Below are positions 11,317 to 22,924 of a DNA stretch of 64,000 bases, piece after piece. The stretch covers positions 16,242,281-16,306,280 of the forward strand of contig NC_088301.1 of the NCBI RefSeq assembly GCF_032854445.1, in the 5' to 3' direction. A program made the translations under genes and the position numbers. The notes under the pieces are model-generated. The model had not been told where the DNA came from. It did not search any database and saw only the letters and a program-made list of their open reading frames with translations. Each line of letters begins with the position of its first letter. The first letter of the stretch is position 1. The stretch comes from Liolophura sinensis (Eukaryota; Mollusca; Polyplacophora; Chitonida; Chitonidae).

Positions 11317-11558
11317 CATTGGTGTTTTACGCCATATATTTCACTTATACGTCGGCGGCTAGCATTATGGTATCAGGAAACCGGAGAAGCCGGGAGGAAA
11401 CCGCTCAGAGCCCGAAAGAAACTCACGACCATCCGCAGGTTGTTTATAGACATTCCCATGTGTGACTGGAGAGGAAGAGAGTCATTGCATTTGTGACAGG
11501 CTCCTGGATCATTGTGTTTTGCACTAGCATGCTAACTACCAGGCCAGGTAGGCCCTCG
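11317..11558 (-). mobile_element. SINE-A, nearly complete, diverged
   Basis: Minus-strand copy with the 3' end at 11317 ('cattggtgttttacgcc' on plus), body ('cacttatacgtcggcggcta', 'gaccatccgcaggttg'), and a degenerate head near 11490-11558. The usual (AAAT)n tail is gone. Part of the body is duplicated ('aaaccggagaagccgggagg', then 'aaaccgctcagagcccg'). Confidence 0.8.
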
Positions 11559-12279
11559 GGTCCCAGCTGAGGTAGGACCCAAACAGTGTTAGTGTCTGTA
11601 AGAGTTAACTACTTAGCAAAATCTTAACAATAAAACATGATGGAATACATCGTTACTTGATAGTGTGGAATTCTAGTGTTTCTCAGTTACAGATTCACAA
11701 TGCAAATGGTCTTTGCCGTGTGGACTTGCCGTGATGGCAAACATTAGACCTATGAAATCTTCTGACATATGTGGTGGATTTGATAAATTGATCGATTCCT
11801 CTGCCAGGCATTTTGTACATCCATCGAGCTCGATGTCTAGGTTCTGCTGGGCTACAGTCTGGTCGCCTTCGTGCCCGGGGTGTAGAGCAGGCCGGTTTAT
11901 TGCTAATCTATCTGTCGTGGAAGTCACTCAGGATTACCACGGCCTCGGACACCATAGCTATATTACCTGTAGATGTACTGGGAACTCGTGATTTTCACAG
12001 ACAGTCCAATCTCCACAATCAGTCCACAGTCACACAGACAACGTCACACACAGCGTCCGAACCACATGCTTCTTTGACATAAACGGGATTCTTTGTGATC
12101 TAGATTAGATTGTACACTTTTTTGTATTTACGCGTCTGTACAACGAGCATATTTGATATTCACAATCACATAAAATGACCAGGGTCAAAATTTCTTTCAA
12201 CAACATATGCAGGTATTTGACTGAAACCTTCATATATAGAACGAGTCAACGGCAGTTTTGATGGTCTCAGACTCTGTAT

Positions 12280-12342
12280 GCGGTTTTCTCTTTTTTTTTT
12301 CTTTTTTTTTCTTTCGCCATCACTCGCCATCACTCGCACAAA
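12280..12342 (+). repeat. Polypyrimidine tract and short duplication
   Basis: A T-rich run interrupted by single C's (about 12290-12315), followed by two copies of 'cgccatcact'. Low-complexity sequence within LTU copy 1. Confidence 0.6.
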
Positions 12343-12839
12343 GCCGTTTGCTCAGGAAAACAGTGTTTTTCTACTTTTTGTTGAAGTGCTTCTTAAACGA
12401 ACATGCGAGGCAAGTTGAGCTATATCCTGTCATATAGCATTTCAAATTGCCATGTCTTTGCGCACAAGCAACACGCTTGAAGGAACCTCGATTGTGTACT
12501 CGTGCAAATACCCTATTGACCCTATGGCATTAACATTTATGCAGCACTGTTTTTATAGAGATATTTTCTGATATTTTAATTCGTTAGCCGGTAACTTTTA
12601 TGTGTTCCCATTGCTTTATTACGTGCAAAGCTCTATAAATCTGCCCTTCTTAATGTTAGTTATTTGTTCAAACCAGCGTCTTTCATGGTTTATATCCTTT
12701 TAGCTCTGGGAACTATAATTAAATTGCCATATGTTCGTCAGGTCAGGGTGACTAACATTCCGTTCATTCTATTCACCAAAGAGGCGGCGTTTTCATATCC
12801 CGCTCCCACTGTTTTGGTAGCGGTTTCAACACAGGAGAT

Positions 12840-12994
12840 GAAGGGGATAGTGCAACGACTGGTCGACCCGTATGAGTATAATGGCTCCGGCGGGGCCTCT
12901 TACTTGCCTTACATGCACCCTAAAGATTCCTTCGTCGTCATATGACATTGTTGAGTACGACGTTAAACCCCAAGCACTCACTCACTCACTCAAG
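12840..12994 (+). mobile_element. SINE-B, 5'-truncated and internally deleted, with target-site duplication
   Basis: Begins inside SINE-B ('gaaggggatagtgcaacgac') and runs to the (ACTC)n tail ('aaaccccaagcactcactca'). About 85 bp between 'gccttcggtaag' and 'acatgcacccta' of full copies are missing. It is flanked by acaggagat (12831-12839 and 12995-13003). The insertion splits LTU copy 1 and is absent from copies 2 and 3 at that place, so it is younger than the LTU duplication. Confidence 0.9.
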
Positions 12995-13200
12995 ACAGGA
13001 GATTTCACATGTAGCATGTCAAGGGCGGTGGTTTCCTAACCTGACGGTTATCAAACAAGTGCAAACTTCTCCAGCGAGGCGTTAACTCCAGACTAACAAA
13101 GAAGGTAATTACTTTACAAAGTCAACTGCAATATATGTCTTCTCTTTTAGGAAAAAAGATTGCATAGTTACATTACATAGACTGCCTTATTTGTTTTAAA

Positions 13201-13356
13201 TATTTATTTATTTATTTATTTATTTGATTGGTGTTTACGCCGCACTCAAGAATATTTCACTTATACGACGGGGGCCAGCGTTATGGTGGGAGAAAACCGT
13301 GCACAGCCCGGGGAAACCCACGACCATCCGCAGGTTGCTGTCAGACCTCCTCACGT
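13201..13356 (-). mobile_element. SINE-A, 5'-truncated
   Basis: Minus-strand copy with a long (AAAT)n tail (read as tatttattta on plus), the typical 3' end 'gattggtgtttacgccgcac' and the body up to 'caggttgctgtcagacctcc'. The head is absent. Confidence 0.9.
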
Positions 13357-14929
13357 TGCTTTAAGTAAACAACTTTCCAAAAAACACTGTGCTTTACTGC
13401 ACTGTAGGATGATGCCTTGCTCTTACTAAAAACACATTTACACTTTGTAAACAACTGAAGCTCACACCAGATCATAAAGCAAACAAAATACAACATGGCG
13501 GACAGTCATTCTCAACAAAAGCATTCTTCTGATATACAGATTTACATAATAATTTATTTCGTCTTTACATTTACCTTACTTGACATGTACCTCTGCATAA
13601 ACATTTGGTAATATCTTTAACACACTCTTTTTCACACTCTATTCAGTTCGTATTATAAGAATTTCTTTTCATACTTGCAGTCGTCGTCTTGTATTTTCTC
13701 CAAAACCTTCTCTTCAGCAGTCGACGCTACTTTTTTTCACAATTCACAAAAGACTTCTGGAAACTCAATTAGGATTCACAGTTGGTGTAAGAGATAAATT
13801 ACCTTTACGAGGCAGAGTTAAGTAGACACTTAGTAATTTCACGCTGTAAGATTAGATTTTTCTACAGTTTACAAAACCCGACAATCCCTGGAATAATCAA
13901 TGCTCTAAGTTCACGCACGCGTCGCCAAAACACGCCTGCTCTAATTTTAACCTCGTAATTTGTTTTCTCTGTAGGGACTCCCTTCTCTACTCCACGGGGA
14001 CAATAAACCAATTTGCCGTCAGAGAGGCTGGCAAGTTTTTAAATGTCCACCCTAAGCTAGGCATTTGCAGGATAATAAAACAATCGAAGTATGTGAAAAC
14101 ACACATGAAAATACACATACTTCGACTCTGAAACATAACAGACGCTGAAATAAATACAGTAAATTCATCTTTGAAAATAATAACACCTATTCTTTAATGA
14201 GATGCCAAATAATTCTAGTCCTTTTGCCGCTTTATTGTTAATAATGTAAGCTTCACGAGCGATACGGAGGTAAAACGGTAAGAGCAGATGTCGGTTATGC
14301 CAACAACCACGACTGTCCGGTTTGATGTAAAAAAAAAACCCTGTCTTGTTAACGTAAAAGAAAGCTAAAATATGAAGTAAGGTTTATCTTACAGACAACT
14401 GAAAACTATGTGTAAAAAGACTTTCATTTATTTTTTCAGATTTTTAATGAGTGCTGAAAGGCATTCAAATATTTGAATACTATGGTGGGCTTTATGAGCC
14501 ATTCTGACGGTATCTAGGAACTCTGACATCACATCACCTTTTTTTACCTGATGTTCACCAGAAGGAAGGAATTCTTGGGAACATTATTCCAGTAATCTTT
14601 CACAAATGGGTAAAAAAGGTATCTCAACATTCATTGTCGTGATTAGAGTTGAAAAAACTTCCTGTGACGTCAGAGTTCCTAACCCCTCAAAGTAGTGGTG
14701 CCTGCTTCGATTTTTGGAGGTCTTTTGCTTTAACAGAAACGATATCAAATTACAATAGCCAAAAGACATACGCAATCAATTCCAAGTTATTCAATTTCAA
14801 AGTTTATGTTTACTGCTAGTTTTACCAGTACGTTTACAAGTCCATGAACTATGAAATCTTTCAAGTTTTTTCTTGCACTGTGGTAAATATCACGGCTTTT
14901 TCTCATGAAGCAGGTGATATTTTGTCGTT

Positions 14930-15530
14930 GATGAGCGTATTTAGCAGGTGATGCTTTCTCACAGATGGGTGTATTTACCAGGTGATGTTTTACGACACAT
15001 GGGTGTATTTACCAGGTGATGTATTATAAAAGGTGTGTGTGTCTACGTGTACTAGGTGATGTTTTCGTACAGGTGTGTGCGTCTAGCAGGTAATGTTTTC
15101 TCATTTTTGGGTGTATCTAGCAGAGGATGTATTCTCACATTCGGGTGTTTCTAACAGGTGATGTTTTTGCACATGTGGGTGTATCTGACAGGGAATGTTC
15201 TCGCACATTCGGGTGTATCTGACAGGGAATGTTCTCGCACATTCGGGTGTATCTGACATTGAATGTTCTCGCACATTCGGGTGTATCTGACATTGAATGT
15301 TCTCGCACATTCGGGTGTATCTGACAGGGAATGTTCTCGCACATTCGGGTGTATCTGACAGGGAATGTTCTCGCACATTCGGGTGTATCTGACAGGGAAT
15401 GTTCTCGCACATTGACAGGGAATGTTCTCGCGCATTCGGGTGTACCTGACAGGTAATATTTTGTCACATTTAGGTGTGTCTGGAAGGAGATTTTTTTATC
15501 ACAGGTGGGTGTATGTTACTGGTGTATATA
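14930..15530 (+). repeat. 34-bp minisatellite (LTU block 4, copy 1)
   Basis: Units of 34 bp. The central part, from 15189 to about 15416, is strongly homogenised: 'cagggaatgttctcgcac' then 'attcgggtgtatctga', with starts at 15189, 15223, 15257, 15291, 15325, 15359 and 15393. The flanking units are the more diverged 'caggtgatgttttctcacag' type also found at 19.2-19.6 and 28.3-28.77 kb. Because 34 is not a multiple of three, the three minus-strand frames across it all encode the same peptides in turn (for example 'CENIPCQIHP'). This is an effect of the repeat, not a gene. Confidence 0.92.
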
Positions 15531-15609
15531 ACTGTTCATGTTTACCCCCAGGTGTGTGTACCTGCATCAGGTGATGTTTTCTCGGAGATGTATATCGGGA
15601 GCATGTAGC

Positions 15610-15780
15610 TAGCTGTTATTTAATCATTTAATTGAACAGTTCAAATAAAATCCTAACTGTTACAAATTTACAAGAAACCGTATTTCACCGGTCACGGGTG
15701 GCCATTTGACAACTATCGCGCTGTCCCCACTACTCTGGTTTTACTCTTTACGCTGTAAGTCTTTTATATTTTAGCGAGTG
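15610..15780 (+). repeat. Dispersed repeat R3, copy 3
   Basis: Matches the R3 core ('atttcaccggtcacgggtgg', 'ccatttgacaactatcgcgc', 'actctggttttactctttac'). It lies inside LTU copy 1, between the 34-bp array and block 5, and is not seen at the same place in copies 2 and 3. Confidence 0.7.
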
Positions 15781-16324
15781 TGGTCTTGTCACAGGTTTCT
15801 GTATCTTGCAGGTGATGTTCCCACGGGTGGGTTTACATGTATCTACATGTAACAGGTATTATGTTTTCACAAATGTGTGTATCTGTTTGGTGATACGTGA
15901 TCACCGGTTTGCGTCTGTTTTGTTTTGATGCTTTTTTCACGTGTGTGTATATATACTGGTGTGTTTTGTAGCAGGAAGTAAATCCGAGGCTTATCTGAGA
16001 CTCCACGCATGTAGGTTAAGCAAGGCTTATAAACAGATAGAATGAATCAGGAAGCTACGTGTCTTCCAGGCCGTAATTAAACGCTCCATGCAATTTCAAA
16101 CTTTTTACTTTGGCACGATGCAAAAGGCCGGTGTTAAACAAAAACGCTCTTTTCAGGAAAACATATTAAATCCGCCAACTGGAAATTTGCCTTTGTTTTT
16201 TAATGTCCTCCTGGATTCTAACTAAGTTTGCGGCTGAAATCAGCTGCGTGAATCCTTGGCAGACCATGATAAATTTACAAGGCCTCAACACAAATGGTGT
16301 CTCCTTTAGTCTGTGCCTTCTAGG

Positions 16325-16512
16325 CAGTCTGTATTCAGCTGTCTGTAAAATCAGTCATACTTGTTACAAAAATTGCATTTAGTCAGTGACACGTAACAAC
16401 ACTACATATGAGTATTATGAAAGGTCATATTTTTAAAAAGAAACACTCCTTCTATTTCATAATGTTAAAATGCATCAGACGGCAAGAACTCATTGCCTCA
16501 GGTGACGTGCAT
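16325..16512 (+). repeat. Dispersed repeat R4, copy 2
   Basis: Matches 1270-1505: 'attcagctgtctgtaaaatc', 'gacacgtaacaacactaca', 'ggcaagaactcattgcctca'. Absent from LTU copies 2 and 3 at the corresponding place, so it looks like an independent insertion. Confidence 0.7.
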
Positions 16513-16654
16513 ATACTGACGGAATTCATCTCTATGCATTGATTGTTTCATTGGCACATACATGCAACGAAGAGCTGGTTTCATGAGCAAGGACAAACTA
16601 AATGCTTATGGACATCTCCTTCATTTACCTTTGGCGACAATTTAGACGTTATTG

Positions 16655-17055
16655 TGACCTCCACATCAGGAACAAACACTTGTACTAACTGAGTGAGTGC
16701 TTGGGGTTTAACGTCGTCTTGTACTAACTGAAGGATCTGACATCCTCGGAGCAAAAATACACGTACTAACTGACGTATCTGATCTCCTCATCAGGAAACA
16801 AACACATGCACTAACTGACGGATTTGACCTCCTCATCAGGAACAAATATACGTACTAACTGACGGATTTGACGTCCTCGTCAGGTACAAACACATGCACC
16901 AACTGACGGATCTGACCTCCTCATCAGGAACAAACACAAGCACTAACTGACAGATTTGACCTCTCCATCAGGAACAAATTTGACTTCCCCGACGGAAATA
17001 TACACGTACTAGCTGACGGCTTTTACCTACTAGTCAGAAACAAATAGATATACCA
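16655..17055 (+). repeat. 44-bp minisatellite (LTU block 6, copy 1)
   Basis: About eight degenerate units of roughly 44 bp: 'actaactgacggatttgacc', 'tcctcatcag', 'gaacaaacacatgc'. One unit is truncated (after 'caggaacaaatttgac'). The same motif is thinly represented at 20.69-21.35 kb in LTU copy 2. Confidence 0.85.
16693..16717 (-). mobile_element. SINE-B reduced to its last 25 bp, with target-site duplication
   Basis: Only the extreme 3' end of SINE-B is present ('gtgagtgcttggggtttaac' on plus). It is flanked by a perfect 14-bp duplication, cttgtactaactga, at 16679-16692 and 16718-16731. The sequence without the insert restores a normal 44-bp minisatellite unit. This is an extreme 5' truncation, not a decayed longer copy. 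Confidence 0.88.
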
Positions 17056-19149
17056 GCCTACGGATTGGTGTTTCTCATATGAACCATGTAATCTACGAAA
17101 TGATCATTTCATTAAGTGGCGCATTCGAGTTGTCTCCAATGGAGTTTATCTCCATTCCTTGACTGAATCATTCCGTGTTCTCAGGTTGTTATCTTCTGTT
17201 TCATAGATGTGAGCCATAGGTGGTACATGCTGTGAGAAGATATGACGGTGCCACACTTGACAGCCGTCACACAACTGCTAAGTGTCATCAAGACAGTCTA
17301 CGAACAGTGACAGCTGGAATATATACAAGTTTTTCTATCTAACGTCAGATATTCAAGATGCCGTTAATGTGTGATGACACCGCAGTCAGGTAAAAATGAA
17401 AAAATGGCTTCCGGTAAAATATGATATGACCTTTGACCCTTTCTTTACCCTAACCACCTGTTCTTCATCAGCATACCGTGTTGAGCTGACTAGTTGTGTT
17501 GCCATCAAATTAAATAAATGGAATCTTTCGACATACGTCATGGATTTGACAAATTGATTCGGTGAATTAGATGAATTGACGTCTTGGTCTTCCCTGACCG
17601 TGGTGGCTGTGACACATGATGGCCTAAAGCCTCGCTCAAGGAACTAGTAAAGCAGACTGTGTTGATTTGTCATCTCTGTCCCTGTCCATAGGCGCGTCAC
17701 CGGAACTTGTTCAATTAACCACGTTATCTACCAGTTCAAATTGATGTGTCTCAATTTACCGTCTTTCTACGGTCTTTTTGCACACAAACCTCCTCGAAGA
17801 ACCTTGATTGTGTACTCGAAACCTGATTCCTCACGACTTTATCATTAACATTTACACAGAACCATTCTTATGAAGAAACCTAATGGTATTTGTATAGCTT
17901 TATTACGTGTACAAAGCTCTGCAAATCTGTCCTTCATGATGTCAGTTATGTGTTCAAAGCAAGGTCTTTCGTGGTTCGTATCCTTTTTGTGCAGGCTGTG
18001 ACATTGGGGTAAATTAGACTATAGAGACTGTCCCGGCAGGCTGATGGGATAATTCCTGGGCTTTGCATTGTTCTTACTCAGAACTATATTTACACTTCGT
18101 AAACAGTTAAAGCTTATAATAGATCAAAACCCATGCACAAAATTACATGACAAGGGACGGTTCTCAATCACCAGCCAGTAATTTGCATATAATAGTTGGT
18201 TTATGTTTAAATTATGCCTTACCAGGAATGGTATACACCGTTATATACTACATGTAGTAATTACGTCTCGCTTCTTGCTTTTATCTGACAGTATGCAAAG
18301 CTGGCAGATTCTGCACAAACCTACTGTTAGTATTTTAGAGGATTCCTTTTTCACTCGCAGTCGTCTTGTTGTTGCATTTTCTCCAAAAACGCTTCAGAAG
18401 TCGGCAGTACTTTTTCACAAGCAATCAACATAAGACTTCTGGAAAATCAATTAGTATTCACAGTTGGTGTGAGAGAGATACATTACATTTACGAGGCAGA
18501 ATTAAGTAGACACTCAGTAATTTCACGCTGTTGTATCAGATTTTTCTACAGTTTACACAGCCCGACAAACCCAAGAATAATCAATACTCTAAAGTTCACG
18601 TGCACGTCTTCAGGACAAGCCTGCTTTAATTTTGTTTTCTAGAAGAGGCTTTATTTTCTGCTTCTTGGGGACAATAAACCAATTTGACGTCAGAGAGTTT
18701 TTACACGTCCATCCTACACTAGGCATTCACAGGATGTAAAAACACATAAACTTCAACGCCGAAACAAATAACAGTACTCGCCGCTTAATTCTGATCGCTG
18801 AATTCATCTTTAAAGGTAATGCAGATGATAAAAAATGATTCCTGTGTTTTTATATTTTTCAAATATTTATTGTTTGTCGCCTTCGTACATTGGCTGAGCC
18901 TGCTAGACGGAGGCAAAACGGTAACAGCAGGCGTCGCCAAAGCCAGCAAATAATGAATGTGGAATGGTCTGAAATAAGATCTGTTTGAACAAAACCGATA
19001 TCAAAGTAAAATGGCCAAAGGCCATACACAACTAATATGTGGCTACTGAGATTAAAGGTGTAAGTTAACTGTTTTACCCGGACATTTGCACGTCCATTAA
19101 CTATAACATCCTTCCATGTTTTCTTCAATTATCATATGTATCATATCTG

Positions 19150-19612
19150 ATATTTTCTCACAGGTTGGTGTATCTATAAGACAATGTTTTTATCACAGGT
19201 GAAACACACCTGTGATAAAACATCACCTGGTAAAGACACACACCTGTGATAAAACATCACCTGGTAGATACACATACCTGTAGTAAAACATCAACTGGAA
19301 CATACATCCACCTGTGATAAAATATCACCTGGCAGATAAATTCCCACCTGTGACAGATTCATACACACAAGCGTATGTTCCAGATGACGTTTTCTCATAG
19401 GTGGGTATATCTACTAGGTGATGTTTTATCACAGGTGGGTGTATGTTCCAGGTGATGTTTTACTACAGGCATCTGTATCTGCCAGGTGATATCACAGGGT
19501 TGTGTCTCTACCAGGTGATGTTTTATCACAGGTGTGTATCTACCAGGTGATGTTTTATCACAGGTGTGTGTCTCTACAAGGTGATGTTTTATCATAGATG
19601 GTTGTATGATGA
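19150..19612. repeat. 34-bp minisatellite with internal inversion (LTU block 4, copy 2)
   Basis: The same 34-bp family as at 14.9-15.5 and 28.3-28.8 kb, but the units change direction. From about 19205 to 19370 they read 'cacctgtgataaaacatcac'; from about 19385 to 19612 they read 'gtgatgttttatcacaggtg'. The array is therefore a large imperfect palindrome. At its left edge a tight hairpin is formed by 19185-19201 and 19207-19222 (about 16-bp arms, 5-base loop). Confidence 0.9.
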
Positions 19613-20689
19613 TGTTATTTGTCCTCCAGGCAGATTTTTCTCGAGCTTGTGTGTATGTATCTGTTAAGTGTACTTAGAGTATGATGGTTTCTTACGCGTG
19701 TCTGCATGTCTAGTTTGTAGCAGGTGTTAATATCTGCCACCTGAGCATTTATACCTGATAACTTTGTACATTTGTCATGCATTCATTTTGACGCAGCGGT
19801 CATTATAAGTATTCTGTGGCTCATTTGTTTCATTTAACTTAACATTAAAGTTTAATCCAGTTTAAAACGCCATTACGGGTGTCAGTGTCTCTGTGTCATT
19901 CATCCACATCATTTTTTATTATTCATTTGCCATGTTTACATCCACTCCTATACCTATGCGGAAGACCTGTTGACCCGTAGATAGGTGGGATCCATCAGGT
20001 GATCATCTGGGGCTCCATGTACAAACCCTGGTTTCACCCCTCCAGCACTGTAACCAGGATCGATCCCGCCCGCTAAGCTTCTCCCGGGACTTATTTAAAC
20101 CCTCCATGTAATTTCCGACTTGTTACCTTGGAACGATGCTAAAAAAGCTGGTTTCATATAAAGACGTCTTTTCAAGCAAATATATTAAATCCGCCCTCAG
20201 GAAATTGACCTTTGTTTTTAATGTTCTCCCGGATTTCAACCACGTTATTTGGTGAAATCAGTTTAGTGAATTGCCTCAGCAGCGGCAGACCAGGTCAAGT
20301 CAAAAGACCTCAAGCGATATCTTCTAGTGACGAGAAAAGATTGACCTTATCTGATGATACAAACCTTATACTGACCTTATCTGATGTATTCAACAAACTG
20401 CTAAGATTTTCGGTCCTCTCAGAGTTTGTGTTTTTGAAAGGGATTTAGATTTAACACAGACCATTCGTAAAACTGAGGATTACTATGTGCATGTGCTGTT
20501 TGTGTATTTCTGGGCAGCGCCACAGATTTTTCGGGCGGCAGCTAACTGATTTGAGCTTTCAGCATTGATTGCTGAAGGGGCGTATAATTGTGAGCAGGTT
20601 TCAAAAACAAACATAAACACATTTGTTGATTGTTTCTATTTATTTTGGATGACCTTTCAGCCATTAATGTAGTTTCCCTATCGAGAACA

Positions 20690-21350
20690 AATACGTCCTA
20701 ACTGACAGGTTTAGCCTCTCTGGCGGAAGAAAACATGTACTAACTGGCTGCTTTCAACTCGTGAGCGTAAGAAAGATGCACTGACAGACAGATTTGTTTA
20801 TTCTTTTATTTATATATGTATTTATTTATTTGATTTGTGTTACGCCGTGCTCAAGAATATTTCACTTTTACGACGGCGACCAGCATTATGGTGGGAGGAA
20901 AACGGTCGGAGCCGAGACGAAACCCACGACCATCCGCAGGTTGCTGCAAGACTGGAGTGCGGCTGGAGAGGAAGCCAGCATAAGATGGACATTGGTGGGA
21001 GTTTACAAAGTCATTGCGCTCTGCTGACGTGCTACCCCACTCGGCCTCGGAGGTTCCCCGAAAGATTTCAAGATGCTCATCAGGAACAAATACATGCATG
21101 AACTAAAAGATTCTTCATTTTCATACATGCACGTAAAAATTCCGGTATTAACTGAAATATTTCACCTCCTTGGTGGAAAAGTACGGGTAGAAACTAACGG
21201 ATGTCAGCTGCTGGTCAGGGACAAATACATATACATGTATTAACTGACGGATTGTTCATTCTCATAAGGATCAAATACGGATGCTATATTGATGATTTCA
21301 AGTTATCAGCTGAACAGATATATCAGTACTAACTGACGGATTCATGTTCC
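20690..21350 (+). repeat. Degenerate 44-bp repeat block (LTU block 6, copy 2)
   Basis: Scattered units with 'ctaactgac', 'cat.aggaacaaatac' and 'tactaactgacgga', far more decayed than in copy 1 and interrupted by a SINE-A at 20803-21056. Confidence 0.65.
20803..21056 (-). mobile_element. SINE-A, near full length
   Basis: Minus-strand copy with an (AAAT)n tail, the 3' end 'gtgttacgccgtgctcaag', body, and a degenerate tRNA-like head ending at 'ctcggcctcggaggttcc' on plus. It is one of the few copies here that keeps the head. Overlapping open frames of 77-88 codons on both strands are readings of the SINE and are not genes. Confidence 0.92.
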
Positions 21351-22499
21351 AAGTCGTGACAGATTCCAACATGCTGTAATAACAAACTAATATCAACGCC
21401 ACAATTTCCTCACTGAATTATTTCGTGATCACATGTACTTGTCTAATGTTTAATAGATGTCAGGCGCAGATTTATATGCTGTGAACTGATACGACAGCGC
21501 CACACTGCCAGGTGGTACACAAACCTATGATCTATACATACAGATTGTACGGGAATATTAGCCGTCATTAAGGTGCAAGATCTTGTTTCATCAAGACGTT
21601 GTCATATGAATTATCTGTTGATAAATTTTGCCCATCTAAATGACAACTTATTTAAAGCAGACCTGATTAAACGTTTGAAACCATGAATTCGACCAGTAGA
21701 TAAACAAATGTAACGAAATCGGTGATTATATTTACAATGAGCCAATATGGCCCTTCACATATCGTATTAGCCGCCACTTGACCAATTAGCTAACGCTGGG
21801 TTGTAAGCTGTTCAAAACACGATCTAACCAGAGCGTTTTATTGGTTCCTCATGCCTAATAGATGTACGCATGATCAACCGTTCTAATTGTGTATCAAGGC
21901 GCAACTCTACTTGTCATGTAACCACGTAAAGCCGCCATTTGTGAGTGATGTCACTGAGGTTTTGCAGCTGAAATGTAATTCCAGCAGGACAGAGCCCACG
22001 GGTAAAGGCAGGGTGATTGCTGTGACCACTGTTCGCTTCCATTGGTTGGTTGATTAATATTCAATGCCATTCTAAAGAAATTTCCTCTCAATGTATGAAG
22101 GCCGTTGTTTTTATAGGTCGGATAAAACTCACATTGATGAAAGATTTGTGATCTTCATCAAACGCATTGGGACAATGACCGCTGCTTATTGTCATCAAGG
22201 CGTATACAAACAGTGATAGAGGGGTGACAGAGCCTTTGCCATCTTCCCATCAAATGAGACTCATGGAATCTTCAGACATACGTCACGGATTTTATCAACT
22301 GATTGACTGTTTTATTCATAGAGGAATAGCTTTATCGAGTCGTTCTTACAGCCAGTTTATACATCCCTCAGGCTCGACTTACAGCGTCAAAGTTCTGCTA
22401 GATTACAATACAAAGTCGTCTTCATTCCCGGGGTGTAGGGCAGGCCAGTTTACTCCTGGTCTGACTGTCAGGGAATCACTCAGGATTACAACAGCCTCG

Positions 22500-22560
22500 G
22501 ACATCATCACTATATAACCTGTGGCAGTGGCGGGAACTCGTGATTCCCGCAGACAGTCTA
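22500..22560 (+). promoter_or_regulatory. Conserved TATATAA plus hairpin, LTU copy 3
   Basis: TATATAA at 22511-22517 is followed 12 bp later by a perfect 7-bp inverted repeat, gcgggaa (22530-22536) and ttcccgc (22544-22550). The same arrangement is kept in copy 4 (30119-30156) and is partly decayed in copy 1 (11958-11998). The stretch from 'actcaggatta' to 'cagacagtc' is among the best conserved of block 1. A core promoter or a structured transcript start is possible, but this is inference only. Confidence 0.35.
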
Positions 22561-22924
22561 ATCTCAACATTCCGTATCCAGTCACACAGATCGTGTCTGG
22601 ACCACAGATTTCTTTAACACGAAATCAGCCGGCATTCTTTATGATCTTGTCGATTTCATACAATCACGTTTTACCTTCATGTATTTATGTACCTCTCGAA
22701 CGACCGGGATTCCTAGGTGTAATCATATGAAATAGCCAGAGAAAAAAAATTTTCAACACAATGTTGTGGTATTTTGCTTTGTAGGGGTTTGACTCAAACC
22801 AATATACAGAGAACCAGTCTACAGCCAGTTTGGTTTAAAACTTTTTACATGTATCTGCAGGTTGTTTTTCCCCCAGTACTTTCGGCTGCTTGGGACCGCC
22901 ATTTAGAGTAACCATGAAGAGAGT

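Larger units (their letters stand above)
11670..17360 (+). repeat. LTU copy 1 (large complex tandem unit)
   Basis: First complete plus-strand copy of the local unit. Its blocks in order: block 1 at about 11.69-12.25 kb, block 2 at 12.37-12.72, block 3 at 13.37-14.15, 34-bp minisatellite block at 14.93-15.53, block 5 at 16.05-16.28, 44-bp minisatellite at 16.65-17.05, block 7 at 17.13-17.34. Each block was matched by eye to the same block, in the same order, in copies 2 and 3. A shared anchor, 'aataaaccaatttg.cgtcag', lies at 14002, 18673 and 27991. SINE-B (12840), SINE-A (13201), R3 (15610) and R4 (16325) interrupt it. No frame stays open across copies. Confidence 0.85.
17360..22175 (+). repeat. 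LTU copy 2
   Basis: Blocks in order: a shortened block 1 (17.4-17.57 kb; its second half with the TATATAA motif is missing), block 2 (17.58-18.0), block 3 (18.0-18.93), 34-bp minisatellite (19.15-19.61), block 5 (19.98-20.29), the weak 44-bp repeat block interrupted by a SINE-A (20.69-21.35), block 7 (21.36-21.57). About 600 bp (21.57-22.17) appear only in this copy: block-7 sequence resumes near 22.17 ('tgtcatcaagg', 'acaaacagtgatag', compare 17.29 kb). Compared with copies 1 and 3, there are many substitutions and small gaps. Confidence 0.85.

Noticed and set aside
15101-15467. Three overlapping minus-strand frames encoding Cys-rich repeats
   Set aside because: A 34-bp unit shifts frame at each repeat, so all three frames give the same peptides. 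Nothing supports a gene.
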